A stretch of 64,000 nt of DNA from JACKFE01 sp050248735 (lineage in GTDB: Bacteria > Nitrospirota > Nitrospiria > Nitrospirales > UBA8639): contig JBFWRU010000012.1 of the NCBI GenBank assembly GCA_050248735.1, positions 44,543-108,542 on the forward strand. Reading direction: 5' to 3'. Positions 8,220 to 16,977 of the stretch are shown one piece after another. How positions within the stretch are numbered: the first letter of the stretch is position 1; each line of letters begins with the position of its first letter. A program made the translations under genes and the position numbers. The notes under the pieces are model-generated. The model was given only the letters and a program-made list of their open reading frames with translations, made no database searches and had not been told where the DNA came from.

Positions 8220-8903
8220 ATGCGCCTGATCCTCTTTTTCATCCTGTTCATCGGCCTCGTATTCGGCCCGCAACTCTGGGTGTGGTGGGTCTTCCGCCAA
8301 TACCGGCAGGAACGGGAAGATCTTCCCGGAACCGGCGGGGAGTTGGCGAGGCACCTTCTGAACCGATTCGGCCTCCAACATGTGCGCGTGGAACCCACTC
8401 CACTCGGCGATCATTATAACCCGGAAACCAAACTCGTCGGATTGTCCCCGCAACATTACCAGGGCAAGTCGTTGACGGCGGCAGTGGTGGCCGCCCACGA
8501 AGTGGGACACGCGCTGCAGGATTATGAGGGCTATAAACTCTTAAAGGACAGGGCCGATCTTGTGCGCGTCGCCCAGAAGGCGGAAAAAGTCGGATCGTAT
8601 CTCATGCTGGGGTTGCCGATCGTGGCAGGTGTTCTCAGAGTGCCCGCGATAGGAGTGTTTGTGGTCATTGCGGCCCTGGGGACTATGAGCATCAGTGCGC
8701 TGGTGCATCTCGTTACTTTGCCGGTGGAATGGAATGCCAGCTTTCGGCGGGCACTGCCCATTCTGGAGGAAGGCGGGTATCTACATCCCAAAGATATGGA
8801 TGGCGCCCGTCGCATACTCAAAGCCGCCGCCCTCACCTACCTGGCGTCGGCCTTGTTCGGCCTCGTAAACTTATGGCGGTGGCTCCGCCTCGTCCGGCGG
8901 TAA
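8220..8903 (+). CDS. YugP-like neutral zinc metallopeptidase
   Basis: A 227-residue membrane protein of the Zn_peptidase_2 (YugP) family. Residues 2-24 form an N-terminal membrane segment. The zinc motif HEVGHALQ lies near residue 91, and two or three further hydrophobic helices follow (about 125-170 and at the C-terminus). The gene begins 109 bases after selO on the same strand and may be co-transcribed. The natural substrate of the family is not established. Confidence 0.88.
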   Translation: MRLILFFILFIGLVFGPQLWVWWVFRQYRQEREDLPGTGGELARHLLNRFGLQHVRVEPTPLGDHYNPETKLVGLSPQHYQGKSLTAAVVAAHEVGHALQDYEGYKLLKDRADLVRVAQKAEKVGSYLMLGLPIVAGVLRVPAIGVFVVIAALGTMSISALVHLVTLPVEWNASFRRALPILEEGGYLHPKDMDGARRILKAAALTYLASALFGLVNLWRWLRLVRR

Positions 8904-8923
8904 ATCTCCCCGTGATTCAAAGC

Positions 8924-8957
8924 AAAATTCCCCTTAAAAATGGTGAGGGGGATTTTT
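8924..8957. terminator. Bidirectional terminator hairpin
   Basis: AAAATTCCCC and GGGGATTTTT form a stem with one unpaired base, bounded by A- and T-runs. It sits between the convergent peptidase gene (plus) and vapC (minus) and could serve both. Confidence 0.6.
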
Positions 8958-8971
8958 AGTTTTCCTCTCGG

Positions 8972-9403
8972 TTATTTCAATCGAAGGGTATCTTCGACCC
9001 AAACGATTCTTGAGCCATAGGGGCCATTGGAAAGAGCCTGCCAGAACTTTCGATCGGCTGTAATCACGGCACCATCAATCGTCTCGGCCAACGCGAGATA
9101 GAGGCAATCGTACAAACTTTGTTGAGTCGCAAGGGCCAGTGCATAGCCTGCGTGAAAGAGCCGTTCATCGGGATGGTATTTGAGCGGGAGCTGACTGAAT
9201 TCTTTGAGTATGACATCGCCTTCCTTCATCGTGAGTTCCTCGCGTCGAATCTTCTTGGCCAGCACGCTCCCAATTTCCAACCGGATAAAAGACGGCACGT
9301 GAAAGCGCGCTTGTAAAGCGCTGATATGCAAGGCGACATCCGAATGAATTTCAGGAATAAACCACTTGATTGCCACACTCGCATCAATCACATAGCCCGT
9401 CAC
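8972..9403 (-). CDS. vapC: VapC-type PIN-domain toxin ribonuclease
   Basis: A 143-residue PIN-domain protein. Acidic residues expected at the metal site are present: Asp in YVIDASVA near the start, Glu in RLEIGSV, and Asp in LYDCLYLALAE and VITADRKFW. VapC toxins cut RNA, often initiator tRNA or rRNA. Translation starts at GTG 9401-9403, overlapping the antitoxin stop codon by four bases (GTGA), which indicates translational coupling. The toxin looks intact. Confidence 0.92.
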   Translation of the reverse strand: MTGYVIDASVAIKWFIPEIHSDVALHISALQARFHVPSFIRLEIGSVLAKKIRREELTMKEGDVILKEFSQLPLKYHPDERLFHAGYALALATQQSLYDCLYLALAETIDGAVITADRKFWQALSNGPYGSRIVWVEDTLRLK

Positions 9404-9633
9404 CGGTCGCGATCCTCCCGGATCAGTTCGGTACTATCGGTGAATGTCCGGCCGGACTTCTTTAATCGCTTGTGAAACTGTTCAATCCGTTTCCATGCTC
9501 CCTCATAATCGGGCACCGCTTCTTCCAGAATCGTCCTGACCTCCGATTCAAGGGAGCGACCATGTTCCTGTGCCCGCTTTTTGAGGCGATCCACGATTTT
9601 GTCATCAAGCTGCCGAACCAAAACCTGTGCCAT
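9400..9633 (-). CDS. vapB: VapB/FitA-type ribbon-helix-helix antitoxin
   Basis: The ATG at 9631-9633 follows a GGGGAGG ribosome site by about six bases; a longer in-frame extension to 9699 lacks such a signal. The 77-residue product starts MAQVLVRQLDDKIVDRLKKR, a FitA-like ribbon-helix-helix DNA-binding domain with the LESEVRTILEEA helix. The charged tail would wrap the toxin. Antitoxins of this type bind palindromes in their own promoter, and a perfect 31-bp palindrome lies 21 bases upstream. Confidence 0.9.
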   Translation of the reverse strand: MAQVLVRQLDDKIVDRLKKRAQEHGRSLESEVRTILEEAVPDYEGAWKRIEQFHKRLKKSGRTFTDSTELIREDRDR

Positions 9634-9653
9634 AACAGCCTCCCCGGGGTTAT

Positions 9654-9684
9654 AAGAAATGCTATCATTATGATAGCATTTCTT
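9654..9684. promoter_or_regulatory. 31-bp perfect palindrome, vapBC operator
   Basis: Two perfect 15-base arms (AAGAAATGCTATCAT and complement) flank one central T, 21 bases upstream of the vapB ATG. The position and symmetry fit autoregulation by the VapB-VapC complex. The arms contain TATCAT, which could double as a -10 element. Confidence 0.8.
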
Positions 9685-9725
9685 CCCCGAACTCATCAAT
9701 GCAAGGGGAAGCGATTATGCGGACG

Positions 9726-10052
9726 TTAGGGTACGGTGAGGTGGTTAATGATGATTCTTGCGTCGCCGATGGGATCTTTTGAGAAGGGGGCAGAATCCTT
9801 CTGGTGGATTGCCGTACTCAAACGCTCCGCCGCGTCACGGACGGAGACCGGGAGAGAAGTGTCCTGCTGAATCCGCCGAAGATGCGCCATGGCATCCCCG
9901 CGAAAAGGTCTGTCGGATTGTTTGGCCAGCCAGGCTTCATCGGCAGGCGCTACAGCTCGCCGCGCACAAACGCGAGCCTTGCCGTCATTGCCGCTCTTCC
10001 ACGCCACCTCGGCCTCTGTAAGTTCCATTTTAATCGGATCTGTTGAATCCAT
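9726..10052 (-). CDS. Small conserved protein of unknown function
   Basis: A 108-residue soluble protein with the segment AEVAWKSGNDGKARVCARRAV near residues 14-34, a pattern I associate with a small uncharacterised bacterial family. It has no signal peptide or membrane helix. The ATG at 10050-10052 has no good ribosome site, and an internal ATG at 10026-10028 is an alternative. It lies just upstream of vapBC on the same strand, separated by the vapBC promoter region, so it is probably independent. Function unknown. Confidence 0.6.
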   Translation of the reverse strand: MDSTDPIKMELTEAEVAWKSGNDGKARVCARRAVAPADEAWLAKQSDRPFRGDAMAHLRRIQQDTSLPVSVRDAAERLSTAIHQKDSAPFSKDPIGDARIIINHLTVP

Positions 10053-10395
10053 GTGATCAGGAGGAGTTGATGATTCAGACGTCCATGTGAATTAATATTA
10101 ATGACACTGCATCCATCTCTTCCTCTTCCGACGGAAAATTCTAGAGATGTACTGCTAGGTCAAATGAATTTCGCATCAATGGAGTCTTCAATTCCTCTGC
10201 GGTTCCTTCTTCTCAATTAATAATACAAATGGTTTTATAGGACAAGCTGAATCTCCTAGGAAAAGGAAAAGGGGATTTTGACCTCGTTCCTATTCTCCGC
10301 AATGAATGACATTTGTTTCTCCCAGTGCTAGCATTAGTGCCTAAAAATTATTTCGAGAAGATCATTGACAAAAATATTTTTGGATTCCCAGAGGC
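10053..10395. other. AT-rich intergenic region before the helicase gene
   Basis: No gene is seen. Base composition becomes clearly AT-richer here and stays so through the helicase gene, suggesting this is the left flank of an acquired segment. A TTGACA-like hexamer near 10365 is too close to the start codon to be a convincing promoter. Confidence 0.4.
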
Positions 10396-13155
10396 GTGAA
10401 TAAAATGATGGCTGTTGATGCACTTGTTTCAAAGGGAATAACTCCTGAAATTACCGCAAAATGGAAGCTGGGAGGTTACGAAACACTACTGCCAGTTCAA
10501 GAGGAAGCCATCACTAAAGGAGCCTTTGAAAACAAATCCTTACTTATTGTTGCGCCAACATCTTCAGGGAAAACGTTTATTGGAGAAATGGCGGCAGTTG
10601 CTCATGCCTTACAAGGCAGGAAGACGTTGTACTTAGTTCCCTTCAAAGCGCTTGCTGAAGAAAAGTATTTAGATTTCACAGAAAAGTATGGCGGTGCAGA
10701 TGTAGGTCTGATCGTTCGAATTTCTGATCGCGATCATCGCGAAACTGATGATCAGATAAAGATTGGACACTATGACATAGCTATAGTGGTGTACGAGAAA
10801 CTGACAGCTCTTCTTGTTATGAATCCAGGAATACTAGAAAGTTGTGACTGTATAGTTGTTGATGAAATTCAGATGATGATGGATCCAGAACGAGGGGGGA
10901 AATTAGAATTGCTTCTGACAATGATCAGGTCCGCTTCAAAAACAAAGCAAATTATTGGCTTAAGCGCAGTACTTGATGATCTACAGGACTTTGATAAGTG
11001 GTTGGGAGCAGAAGTAGTTAAACGAAGGGAAAGACCTCTTGAGCTTCGACAGGGTGTACTTCTGTCAGACGGCAAATATGAGTATCGCGAATGGAATACA
11101 GGAGTGGCTGGTACAGAGGTATTCCCTGAAGGATCACTAAATGGGGTGGTCAAATACCTATTAGATCAAGGAGAACAGGTAATCGTCATAGGGAATACAG
11201 TTAATAGAGTTCAGGATTTAGCAAAAGAACTTTCTGGACTCCTCTATAAGCTGCCCGCAGCGCATTCAACAATAGAAGCCCTCAAAGGTGAGCTTGAAAC
11301 AGAAACAAGAGATTCCCTGCTAAGTGTGCTTTGTAGATCAATAGCTTTTCATCATGCAGATTGTGAACTAGCGGAGCGTCGGACAATAGAAAATGGATTC
11401 CGAATGGGAGAAATCAGAATTCTAGTTGCTACTACAACCTTATCGATGGGAGTGAATCTACCATGTAAGTCTGTGGTTTTGGCAGATAATTTCCGATGGG
11501 CCTTTCAGGGTGGCGGGTTTCAAAAAGTTAATTGGCTGGTAGGGGAAGTGAGAAATATCTTTGGGCGGGCGGGTAGGCTTGGCAAGGGAAAGGAGTTTGG
11601 AAGAGGAATTCTGCTCGCAAAAGATAATCGCGAATATCGAAGGATTCAGGGGGCCTACTTAAATGCTTCTTTGGAAAATTTTAAATCCACGTTCAAAAAT
11701 AAGGATATAAGCCTGCGAGTCCTAGATCTCATTGCAACCGGCTTTGGAGGAACAGAGGAAGACATAACAAATTTCATATTCAAAACATTTGCAGCTGAAG
11801 CCTGGAGAACTGCTGAAGCAAAGCGTCAGATTTCAGGGCATATTCAAAAAGGAATTGAGCTTTGCCTTCACAATGGTCTAAGTGAAAAAACGCAAGCAGG
11901 AAAAATTAAGGTCACAGATCTCGGTCGTGTCTGCGCAGGCAAAGGATGTTCTATTGAATCGTTTGGGAAATTAAGGGAATACGTGGCGAGAAAATCCACA
12001 GTGAATGTACTGGATATCTCGTTTGTTGCTGCCAGTTTAGATGAGGTGAGCGATGTGTATTATCGAGGGATTAATAAATGGAATACTAGTGATCGATTGG
12101 AACAATTGCATGAAAGATTGGGTACCCTAGACGCCAAAGGGGAATTAGTCGGGGATATCCAAAGGGTTGTCTCGGGTACGATTAAACGTGGCAATGAGAA
12201 CTTTGTAAAAGCTGTGACCATTGCCTTGCTGGCTAAAGATCTACTGGAAACAAATCATTCAACCAAGAAATTGCGGGAAGCTTACAATTTCTCTGCTGCC
12301 AACATCCGAAACATGTGCTTGAACTTAGGGTGGATGTTAGAAGTATTGGAGGGAATTTCATATGTATTGAAGCCCACACTGGCCTCGGAGATAGAGTGGA
12401 TTGCTGAATGTATTCGACGCAAATCTCCATTGGAGGCACGCGGTTTAATTGGCATTCATGTTGCTCTAGGTAGGGAAGAACTAATCAAACTAATTGTTGC
12501 TGGATACAAAAGTGAAGATGATTTTCTTGACAAAAAAGGTGGAGACTTCAAAGGGATAATTAATCCCGCGAAGGCTATCAGAATAATTGAAGAAATAAAT
12601 CAGCAGAGGAAGAAAAGCGCAGAGTATTGGATGCGGGAACATAGGAGACGATTGGACGCGGCGGGATCAAAAGGAGACGAGGTCGAAGCTCTTTATTCAG
12701 CCAATGGGGTGGATTTGGAGCGAGCTATTCAGGAGTTGTTTGATGCAAATTTCGCGGATTGTAGTGTTAGCCGAATAACGGATCAAAAGAAAGCTGAGCC
12801 AGATTTGCTTATGACTTTTCCCGATGGAAAGAGGCTTGCGGTTCAGGTCACTGCCAGTGAAAATCCAGCTAAGTATATTGATGCGAAGAAAGCAGGAAAT
12901 ATCATCCCGCAATCAGCAACTTTGCATCCTGACGGTTTTATATGTATAGGGCGTCCGGAATTTCAAGCTTTGGCTATAGAGCAGGCCAGTCATTTAGGAA
13001 TGGATTCAAACTTCAAGTTGATCCCGGTTTGCATGCTAGCGGAAGTATTTGTTCGTCATCGAGAGGGAAAACTTAATAATCAGACTTGTACCAAGTTATT
13101 CATGGATTCCAGAGGGCACATGACCTTGTCAGACATAGACAGACTATCAAAGTGA
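10396..13155 (+). CDS. SF2 (Ski2/Hel308-like) helicase with nuclease-like C-terminal domain
   Basis: A 919-residue protein. The helicase core has a Q-motif (LLPVQEEA, about 32-39), Walker A APTSSGKT (53-60), motif II DEIQ (about 155-158), an SAV variant of motif III, and motif VI GRAGR (about 389-393), as in Ski2/Hel308 enzymes. A long helical middle follows. The last 150 residues contain EPDLLM near 801-806 and AVQVTAS near 814-820, resembling a PD-(D/E)xK nuclease core in which the usual Glu/Lys are replaced by Gln/Thr. Such helicase-nuclease proteins include phage-defence factors such as Hna. The start may be GTG 10396 or ATG 10405. Codon use is AT-rich compared with its neighbours and the gene stands alone, both signs of transfer. 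The helicase call is firm; nuclease activity and a defence role are inferred. Confidence 0.85.
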   Translation: MNKMMAVDALVSKGITPEITAKWKLGGYETLLPVQEEAITKGAFENKSLLIVAPTSSGKTFIGEMAAVAHALQGRKTLYLVPFKALAEEKYLDFTEKYGGADVGLIVRISDRDHRETDDQIKIGHYDIAIVVYEKLTALLVMNPGILESCDCIVVDEIQMMMDPERGGKLELLLTMIRSASKTKQIIGLSAVLDDLQDFDKWLGAEVVKRRERPLELRQGVLLSDGKYEYREWNTGVAGTEVFPEGSLNGVVKYLLDQGEQVIVIGNTVNRVQDLAKELSGLLYKLPAAHSTIEALKGELETETRDSLLSVLCRSIAFHHADCELAERRTIENGFRMGEIRILVATTTLSMGVNLPCKSVVLADNFRWAFQGGGFQKVNWLVGEVRNIFGRAGRLGKGKEFGRGILLAKDNREYRRIQGAYLNASLENFKSTFKNKDISLRVLDLIATGFGGTEEDITNFIFKTFAAEAWRTAEAKRQISGHIQKGIELCLHNGLSEKTQAGKIKVTDLGRVCAGKGCSIESFGKLREYVARKSTVNVLDISFVAASLDEVSDVYYRGINKWNTSDRLEQLHERLGTLDAKGELVGDIQRVVSGTIKRGNENFVKAVTIALLAKDLLETNHSTKKLREAYNFSAANIRNMCLNLGWMLEVLEGISYVLKPTLASEIEWIAECIRRKSPLEARGLIGIHVALGREELIKLIVAGYKSEDDFLDKKGGDFKGIINPAKAIRIIEEINQQRKKSAEYWMREHRRRLDAAGSKGDEVEALYSANGVDLERAIQELFDANFADCSVSRITDQKKAEPDLLMTFPDGKRLAVQVTASENPAKYIDAKKAGNIIPQSATLHPDGFICIGRPEFQALAIEQASHLGMDSNFKLIPVCMLAEVFVRHREGKLNNQTCTKLFMDSRGHMTLSDIDRLSK

Positions 13156-13542
13156 GGCCACTCAACATCGCGGAACTCTTCGTGAATGTGCTATAGAACG
13201 TTATCAATAAGTCCATTCATGCGCTTTTATTGATAGTAACCTCCGCTCGATGATCCCCTGCCCATCCAAATTCCCTGGCACTAATTTATGCGGATTCGTG
13301 CGTGGCCTTTCCCTTTCAGCCTTACATCCACGGGCCTCAGGCTTCATTTAGTTAAATTTTCTTCTTTAATTTGGATTCGGACGCTTAGAAGGAACCACTG
13401 TAAGCGTTCATGATGCCATAGGGTTCATCAGAAAGGGTATGGCCGCTTGCCGTTCTTGACTTTGAACCCCTTTTTCGTAGTATCAAAAGACTATCCCCCG
13501 AACCCTTAAGCAAATTCGTAAAATCCGAAGGAGGCGATTCCC
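13156..13542. other. Intergenic region after the helicase gene
   Basis: No gene is seen. An inverted repeat TATCAATAA (13202-13210) / TTATTGATA (13227-13235) lies about 50 bases after the helicase stop and may be a weak terminator; it lacks a T-run. Confidence 0.35.
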
Positions 13543-14031
13543 ATGGACGATGAGCAGCCGGCTCAGGTCTGCGCCAGTCTCATTGAGAACATGCGCAGCC
13601 TGCAGCTTTCCACTGTTGGTAAAGACGGCGTCCCCAACTGCGGATATACGCCATTTGTGCACCAGGCTCCCAACAGCTTTTATATTTTTGTCAGCCAACT
13701 GGCTGCACACACTCGGCACCTTCTGGCCAATCCGACGGTCGCGATCATGATCATTGCCGATGAACAGTCGACGTCACAGATATTTGCCAGGACGAGGGTT
13801 AATTACGTATGTGCGGCCGAACGTCTGGCACCCGAAAGGCCGGACTATAACTTGGTGCTGGACAATTATCAGCAGAGGCATGGCAAGACGGCCGGCTTAT
13901 TACGGCAGCTGCCGGACTTTGTCCTGTTTCAGTTGCAACCGGTCAGTGGACAGTTTGTGATGGGGTTTGGCAAAGCCTACACCCTGACCGGAGAGAACCT
14001 GTCCGTATTCGAACATGCCCGGACGGGATAA
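13543..14031 (+). CDS. HugZ-like FMN-binding split-barrel protein
   Basis: A 162-residue protein of the pyridoxamine-phosphate-oxidase-like split-barrel fold, closest to the HugZ/HutZ heme-utilisation type. Visible features are the strand LSTVGKDGVPNCGYTPF, SFYIFVSQLAAHTRHL and the C-terminal GFGKAYTL. Proteins of this group bind flavin or heme and may degrade heme. An AAGGAGG ribosome site precedes the ATG. The next gene starts 32 bases downstream on the same strand, so they may be co-transcribed. Substrate not determined. Confidence 0.82.
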   Translation: MDDEQPAQVCASLIENMRSLQLSTVGKDGVPNCGYTPFVHQAPNSFYIFVSQLAAHTRHLLANPTVAIMIIADEQSTSQIFARTRVNYVCAAERLAPERPDYNLVLDNYQQRHGKTAGLLRQLPDFVLFQLQPVSGQFVMGFGKAYTLTGENLSVFEHARTG

Positions 14032-14063
14032 TCGGATTTAAAGCGACTTGGTATACTTGAGGC

Positions 14064-14669
14064 ATGCCTGACAACTTGGGAAATAGTGTCCTTAATACGG
14101 GGGATCCTTCTACATCCCTGTCCCCTGTGCTTTGGACCATCGGTCATTCGACGCGCCCCATTGAGGAATTTATCGGGCTTCTTCTGATGCATGGCATTCA
14201 AGTCCTGGCCGATGTCCGGACGATTCCGTTTTCCCGGCGCAATCCCCAATTCAAACAGGAGGCGTTGGCTCAGAGTCTTCGGAAGGCCGGACTTCAGTAT
14301 CGGCACATGCCGGGATTGGGAGGCCGGAGAAAAAGCCGGCCGGATTCCATCAATGTGGGATGGAGAAATCAGGGTTTTCGGGGTTACGCGGATTACATGC
14401 AGACCGGGGAATTCCGGGATGCGTTGGAAATGCTTATGTTTGTGGGGCAGAGTCTGCCAACGGCCGTTATGTGCGCCGAAGCCGTTCCCTGGCGTTGCCA
14501 CCGGACCCTGATTTCGGATGCGTTGGTCAGCCGCGGTTGGACGGTGCAGCATATTATTGCAGCCGGTTCGCTCACGATCCACACCCTCACGCCCTTTGCC
14601 AAACCTGATGCAGGTCGCCTCACCTACCCGTCTGAAATTCCCTCAGGTTCTACCCTTCGCCTCTTTTAG
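14064..14669 (+). CDS. DUF488 family protein
   Basis: A 201-residue protein with the DUF488 signatures: TIGHSTRPIEEF near residue 25, LADVRTIPFSRRNPQF near 48, and the C-terminal AEAVPWRCHR loop. The family is cytosolic and of unknown function; the conserved Asp, Arg, Cys and His residues suggest a catalytic or nucleic-acid-binding role. The first 20 residues are probably disordered. It follows the split-barrel gene closely. Confidence 0.88.
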   Translation: MPDNLGNSVLNTGDPSTSLSPVLWTIGHSTRPIEEFIGLLLMHGIQVLADVRTIPFSRRNPQFKQEALAQSLRKAGLQYRHMPGLGGRRKSRPDSINVGWRNQGFRGYADYMQTGEFRDALEMLMFVGQSLPTAVMCAEAVPWRCHRTLISDALVSRGWTVQHIIAAGSLTIHTLTPFAKPDAGRLTYPSEIPSGSTLRLF

Positions 14670-14881
14670 GTCAAGCTTGCCGAAGGTGAACCGTGTTACA
14701 GGAAATGAACACGCCGCTTTAAATTGAGAACTTGAGGTTCGGCGTCTTGCGACCAAACAATTTTCAGGGCCGAAAAAGCAACTAACCCACCCTGGCTTTT
14801 TGTCTATGACGCCAATGATATCGGTAAGGCAGAAGGAAAAGATGCAAGAAAAAATTGAAATGATCACATGAGTAAAAAGGC

Positions 14882-14929
14882 CTCACCCAGCTGGACCCCT
14901 GACGGCGGTTAGGGGGCCAGTTGAGTGGG
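14882..14929. terminator. GC-rich hairpin between convergent genes
   Basis: CTCACCCAGCTGGACCCC pairs with GGGGGCCAGTTGAGTGGG with a few G-U or mismatched pairs. It lies between the DUF488 gene (plus) and the BON-domain gene (minus). An A-run on the left would give a T-run for minus-strand transcripts. Confidence 0.5.
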
Positions 14930-14965
14930 AAGGGCGGGTGCGGAAAATCTTTGTAGGACTTAGAC

Positions 14966-15322
14966 CTAGTTATTCTGGGAAATCGCTTTGGGCTTTGTCT
15001 CCAGTTTATTGATCACTTTTTGAACGCCTTCAGCCTTGTTGGCAATTTCGACTGCCCGGTCTATTTGGTTTTGGGTTTCGACAAATCCACTGAGCATAAC
15101 CGTGCCCCTGTGGGTGTCTACGTCGATTTCAAACGCATCCACCAAGTCATCAGAAATTAACGATGTCTTAATGGAGGAGGTGATCATTGCGTCGTCAATC
15201 GTGGTTCCAACTGTCCTCCCATGAGGATCACTGGCACAGGCTGAGAAGGTGAAGGCACAGACTACACTGAACACCGCCAACATGGCGTTGGCTTTCAAAT
15301 GACTGACAAAGGTCTTAGCCAT
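14966..15322 (-). CDS. BON-domain lipoprotein
   Basis: The ATG at 15320-15322 has a good ribosome site (AAAAAGGAG); the frame can extend upstream to 15376 without such support. The 118-residue product has a signal sequence ending in the lipobox FSAC and then one BON domain (about 45-105), with TSLISDDLVDAFEIDVDTHRG and the glycine-containing turn typical of OsmY-like proteins. BON proteins bind membrane surfaces and are often induced by osmotic or envelope stress. It is monocistronic as far as visible. Confidence 0.88.
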   Translation of the reverse strand: MAKTFVSHLKANAMLAVFSVVCAFTFSACASDPHGRTVGTTIDDAMITSSIKTSLISDDLVDAFEIDVDTHRGTVMLSGFVETQNQIDRAVEIANKAEGVQKVINKLETKPKAISQNN

Positions 15323-15597
15323 GGATTCGCTCCTTTTTAGAAATGAAGTTTTTTGATGCACGTTTAGATTATTCAATAAATGACTTTCGCATCATGACCA
15401 ATTTGGGTTGGAAACAGTATTGTTAAAAACCCTTGATTTTAGGAAAAAACCACCTTGTTTTGGTGATTTTCTTTTAGGAAGGCCGGGTGAAAAGATATTT
15501 TAAACTTTTTGGAGATATCTGGACGGTCAGGGCGGTGTGACAATACATGGTCCCGAAGAGACCAAAGGTGAAAGACTCCGTCAAACAATCAGGCTTG

Positions 15598-15915
15598 TTA
15601 GTCTCGTTCTGATTTAATCTTATCCAACAGAGTTTCAACCGGTGTGGTGAGTTTTTTGTTGCGGTTGCAGGCCTGGCAGGCCGGTACCACATTCCCTTTG
15701 GTGCTTTTTCCCCCCCGCGCCAAGGGTACCACATGATCCATGGTGAGATTTTCCACCCCGACCCGTTGATGGCAGAAATGACATTCCCCTTTTTGAATCT
15801 GGGCTTTCCACCATGGAGTCTTCCGGAGTTTTTTTCCGCTCTCCCGCTCAACTTTGATATGCCGTTGGACGGCGTCATCGTCACCCAGTGAATAGAATTG
15901 GTCTTGATTGGTCAT
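15598..15915 (-). CDS. HNH endonuclease-like protein
   Basis: A 105-residue protein with an HNH core: a zinc pair CHFC, then MDHVVPLARGGKST, NVVPAC and a second pair CQAC followed by NRNK. The catalytic His is in MDHVVP. Small stand-alone HNH proteins can be nicking or restriction-type nucleases. There is no Shine-Dalgarno on the proper strand. No methylase or phage gene is adjacent, so its role is open. Confidence 0.82.
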   Translation of the reverse strand: MTNQDQFYSLGDDDAVQRHIKVERESGKKLRKTPWWKAQIQKGECHFCHQRVGVENLTMDHVVPLARGGKSTKGNVVPACQACNRNKKLTTPVETLLDKIKSERD

Positions 15916-16161
15916 TGGAGGATTTAACCCTGCTTAAGAAAGAAAGTCTTTAGGGAAATGTTATCCCGGAGAGAGTTTTCCCGGAAACGCTAGTTTTGGG
16001 GAGATTGTATATTTAATACTCTCACTTTATAAACCCATGGAGGTTTTTCTTGCTGGGTTCAGATCCTTCGCCGTTGGCTCAGGATGACAAAGCGGGTGAG
16101 GTCTATTGAAGTGAGAGGGTTTTGGTTAATGGCTGATCGGAGAAAACGAGATTTATTCTTT

Positions 16162-16962
16162 TTAATCCAGCGCGAGCGTCAGGCATTTGGCGGAGCCGCC
16201 GGCTTTCAGGAACTCATCCAGTTCCACGGGGTGGGCGGTGTAGCCCTGTCGGTGTAACCAGGCCATCGTTTCCGGGCATCCGGTGGGCAGCACGACATGG
16301 CGATCCACGCACACGGCGTTACAGGCAAAGCGTTGGCCTTCCGAGGGTGGGACGGCAAACCGTTTATCTTCAGGAATACGGGTAGCCATCACGGTTTGAG
16401 CATACTCATCAAATGCGGAAGGAAAGTATAGAAGCTCGCCTCCGCTTAAGGGGCAAAAGCAGGTGTCCAGATGGTAAAACCGTTTATCCACCAGTTCCAC
16501 TGGCAGGATTTCTTTCTCAAAAATTTTCGACAACTCATCATAGGCGCGGATGTCGCTACGTTGCCGATAGCCGCCGATCCAGAAATCCGGAAATCCCAAT
16601 AAGTCCCCGGCACCTTCAAAGTACATTTCGTCATCAAGCAGAATGACCTCGTATCCTTTTTTGGTGAACCAATCAATGAAATGGCTTTCCTCACGCTGTC
16701 GTTCAGGGTGGAGGAATCGACTGGGAACGGCCTTGCCTTCATAGAGAACACCCGCATTGGCGGTAAACACCAGGTCGGGCAGGCCCGGCACGGGTTCCAT
16801 AAATTCGAGTTTGGCGCCGACCTCGTTCTCCAATACCTGGGTCAGCGTTTTCCATTGGGTCTTGGCGCGATCCCCATTGGTCTGATTGGACCTTCTCATC
16901 CACGGATTAATCTCATATTCGATACCGAAATAATCCGGAGGGCACATCAATAAACGGCTCAT
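16162..16962 (-). CDS. Arginine dihydrolase-like amidinotransferase-fold enzyme (ArgZ/AgrE N-domain)
   Basis: A 266-residue pentein-fold enzyme of the DDAH/arginine deiminase superfamily. Catalytic residues are visible: FTANAG with Asn near 69, the Glu/Asp pair in EGAGD (116-120), His164 in FYHLDTC, and the nucleophile Cys260 in SAKCLTL. In cyanobacterial ArgZ/AgrE the corresponding Asn directs release of two ammonia from arginine to give ornithine. It starts 15 bases after a LOR/SDH gene on the same strand. In cyanobacteria those two activities are one fused protein; here they are separate. The best inference is arginine to ornithine plus ammonia. A dimethylarginine hydrolase is an alternative. 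Confidence 0.82.
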   Translation of the reverse strand: MSRLLMCPPDYFGIEYEINPWMRRSNQTNGDRAKTQWKTLTQVLENEVGAKLEFMEPVPGLPDLVFTANAGVLYEGKAVPSRFLHPERQREESHFIDWFTKKGYEVILLDDEMYFEGAGDLLGFPDFWIGGYRQRSDIRAYDELSKIFEKEILPVELVDKRFYHLDTCFCPLSGGELLYFPSAFDEYAQTVMATRIPEDKRFAVPPSEGQRFACNAVCVDRHVVLPTGCPETMAWLHRQGYTAHPVELDEFLKAGGSAKCLTLALD

Positions 16963-16977
16963 TGTCGGGGTATCCTG

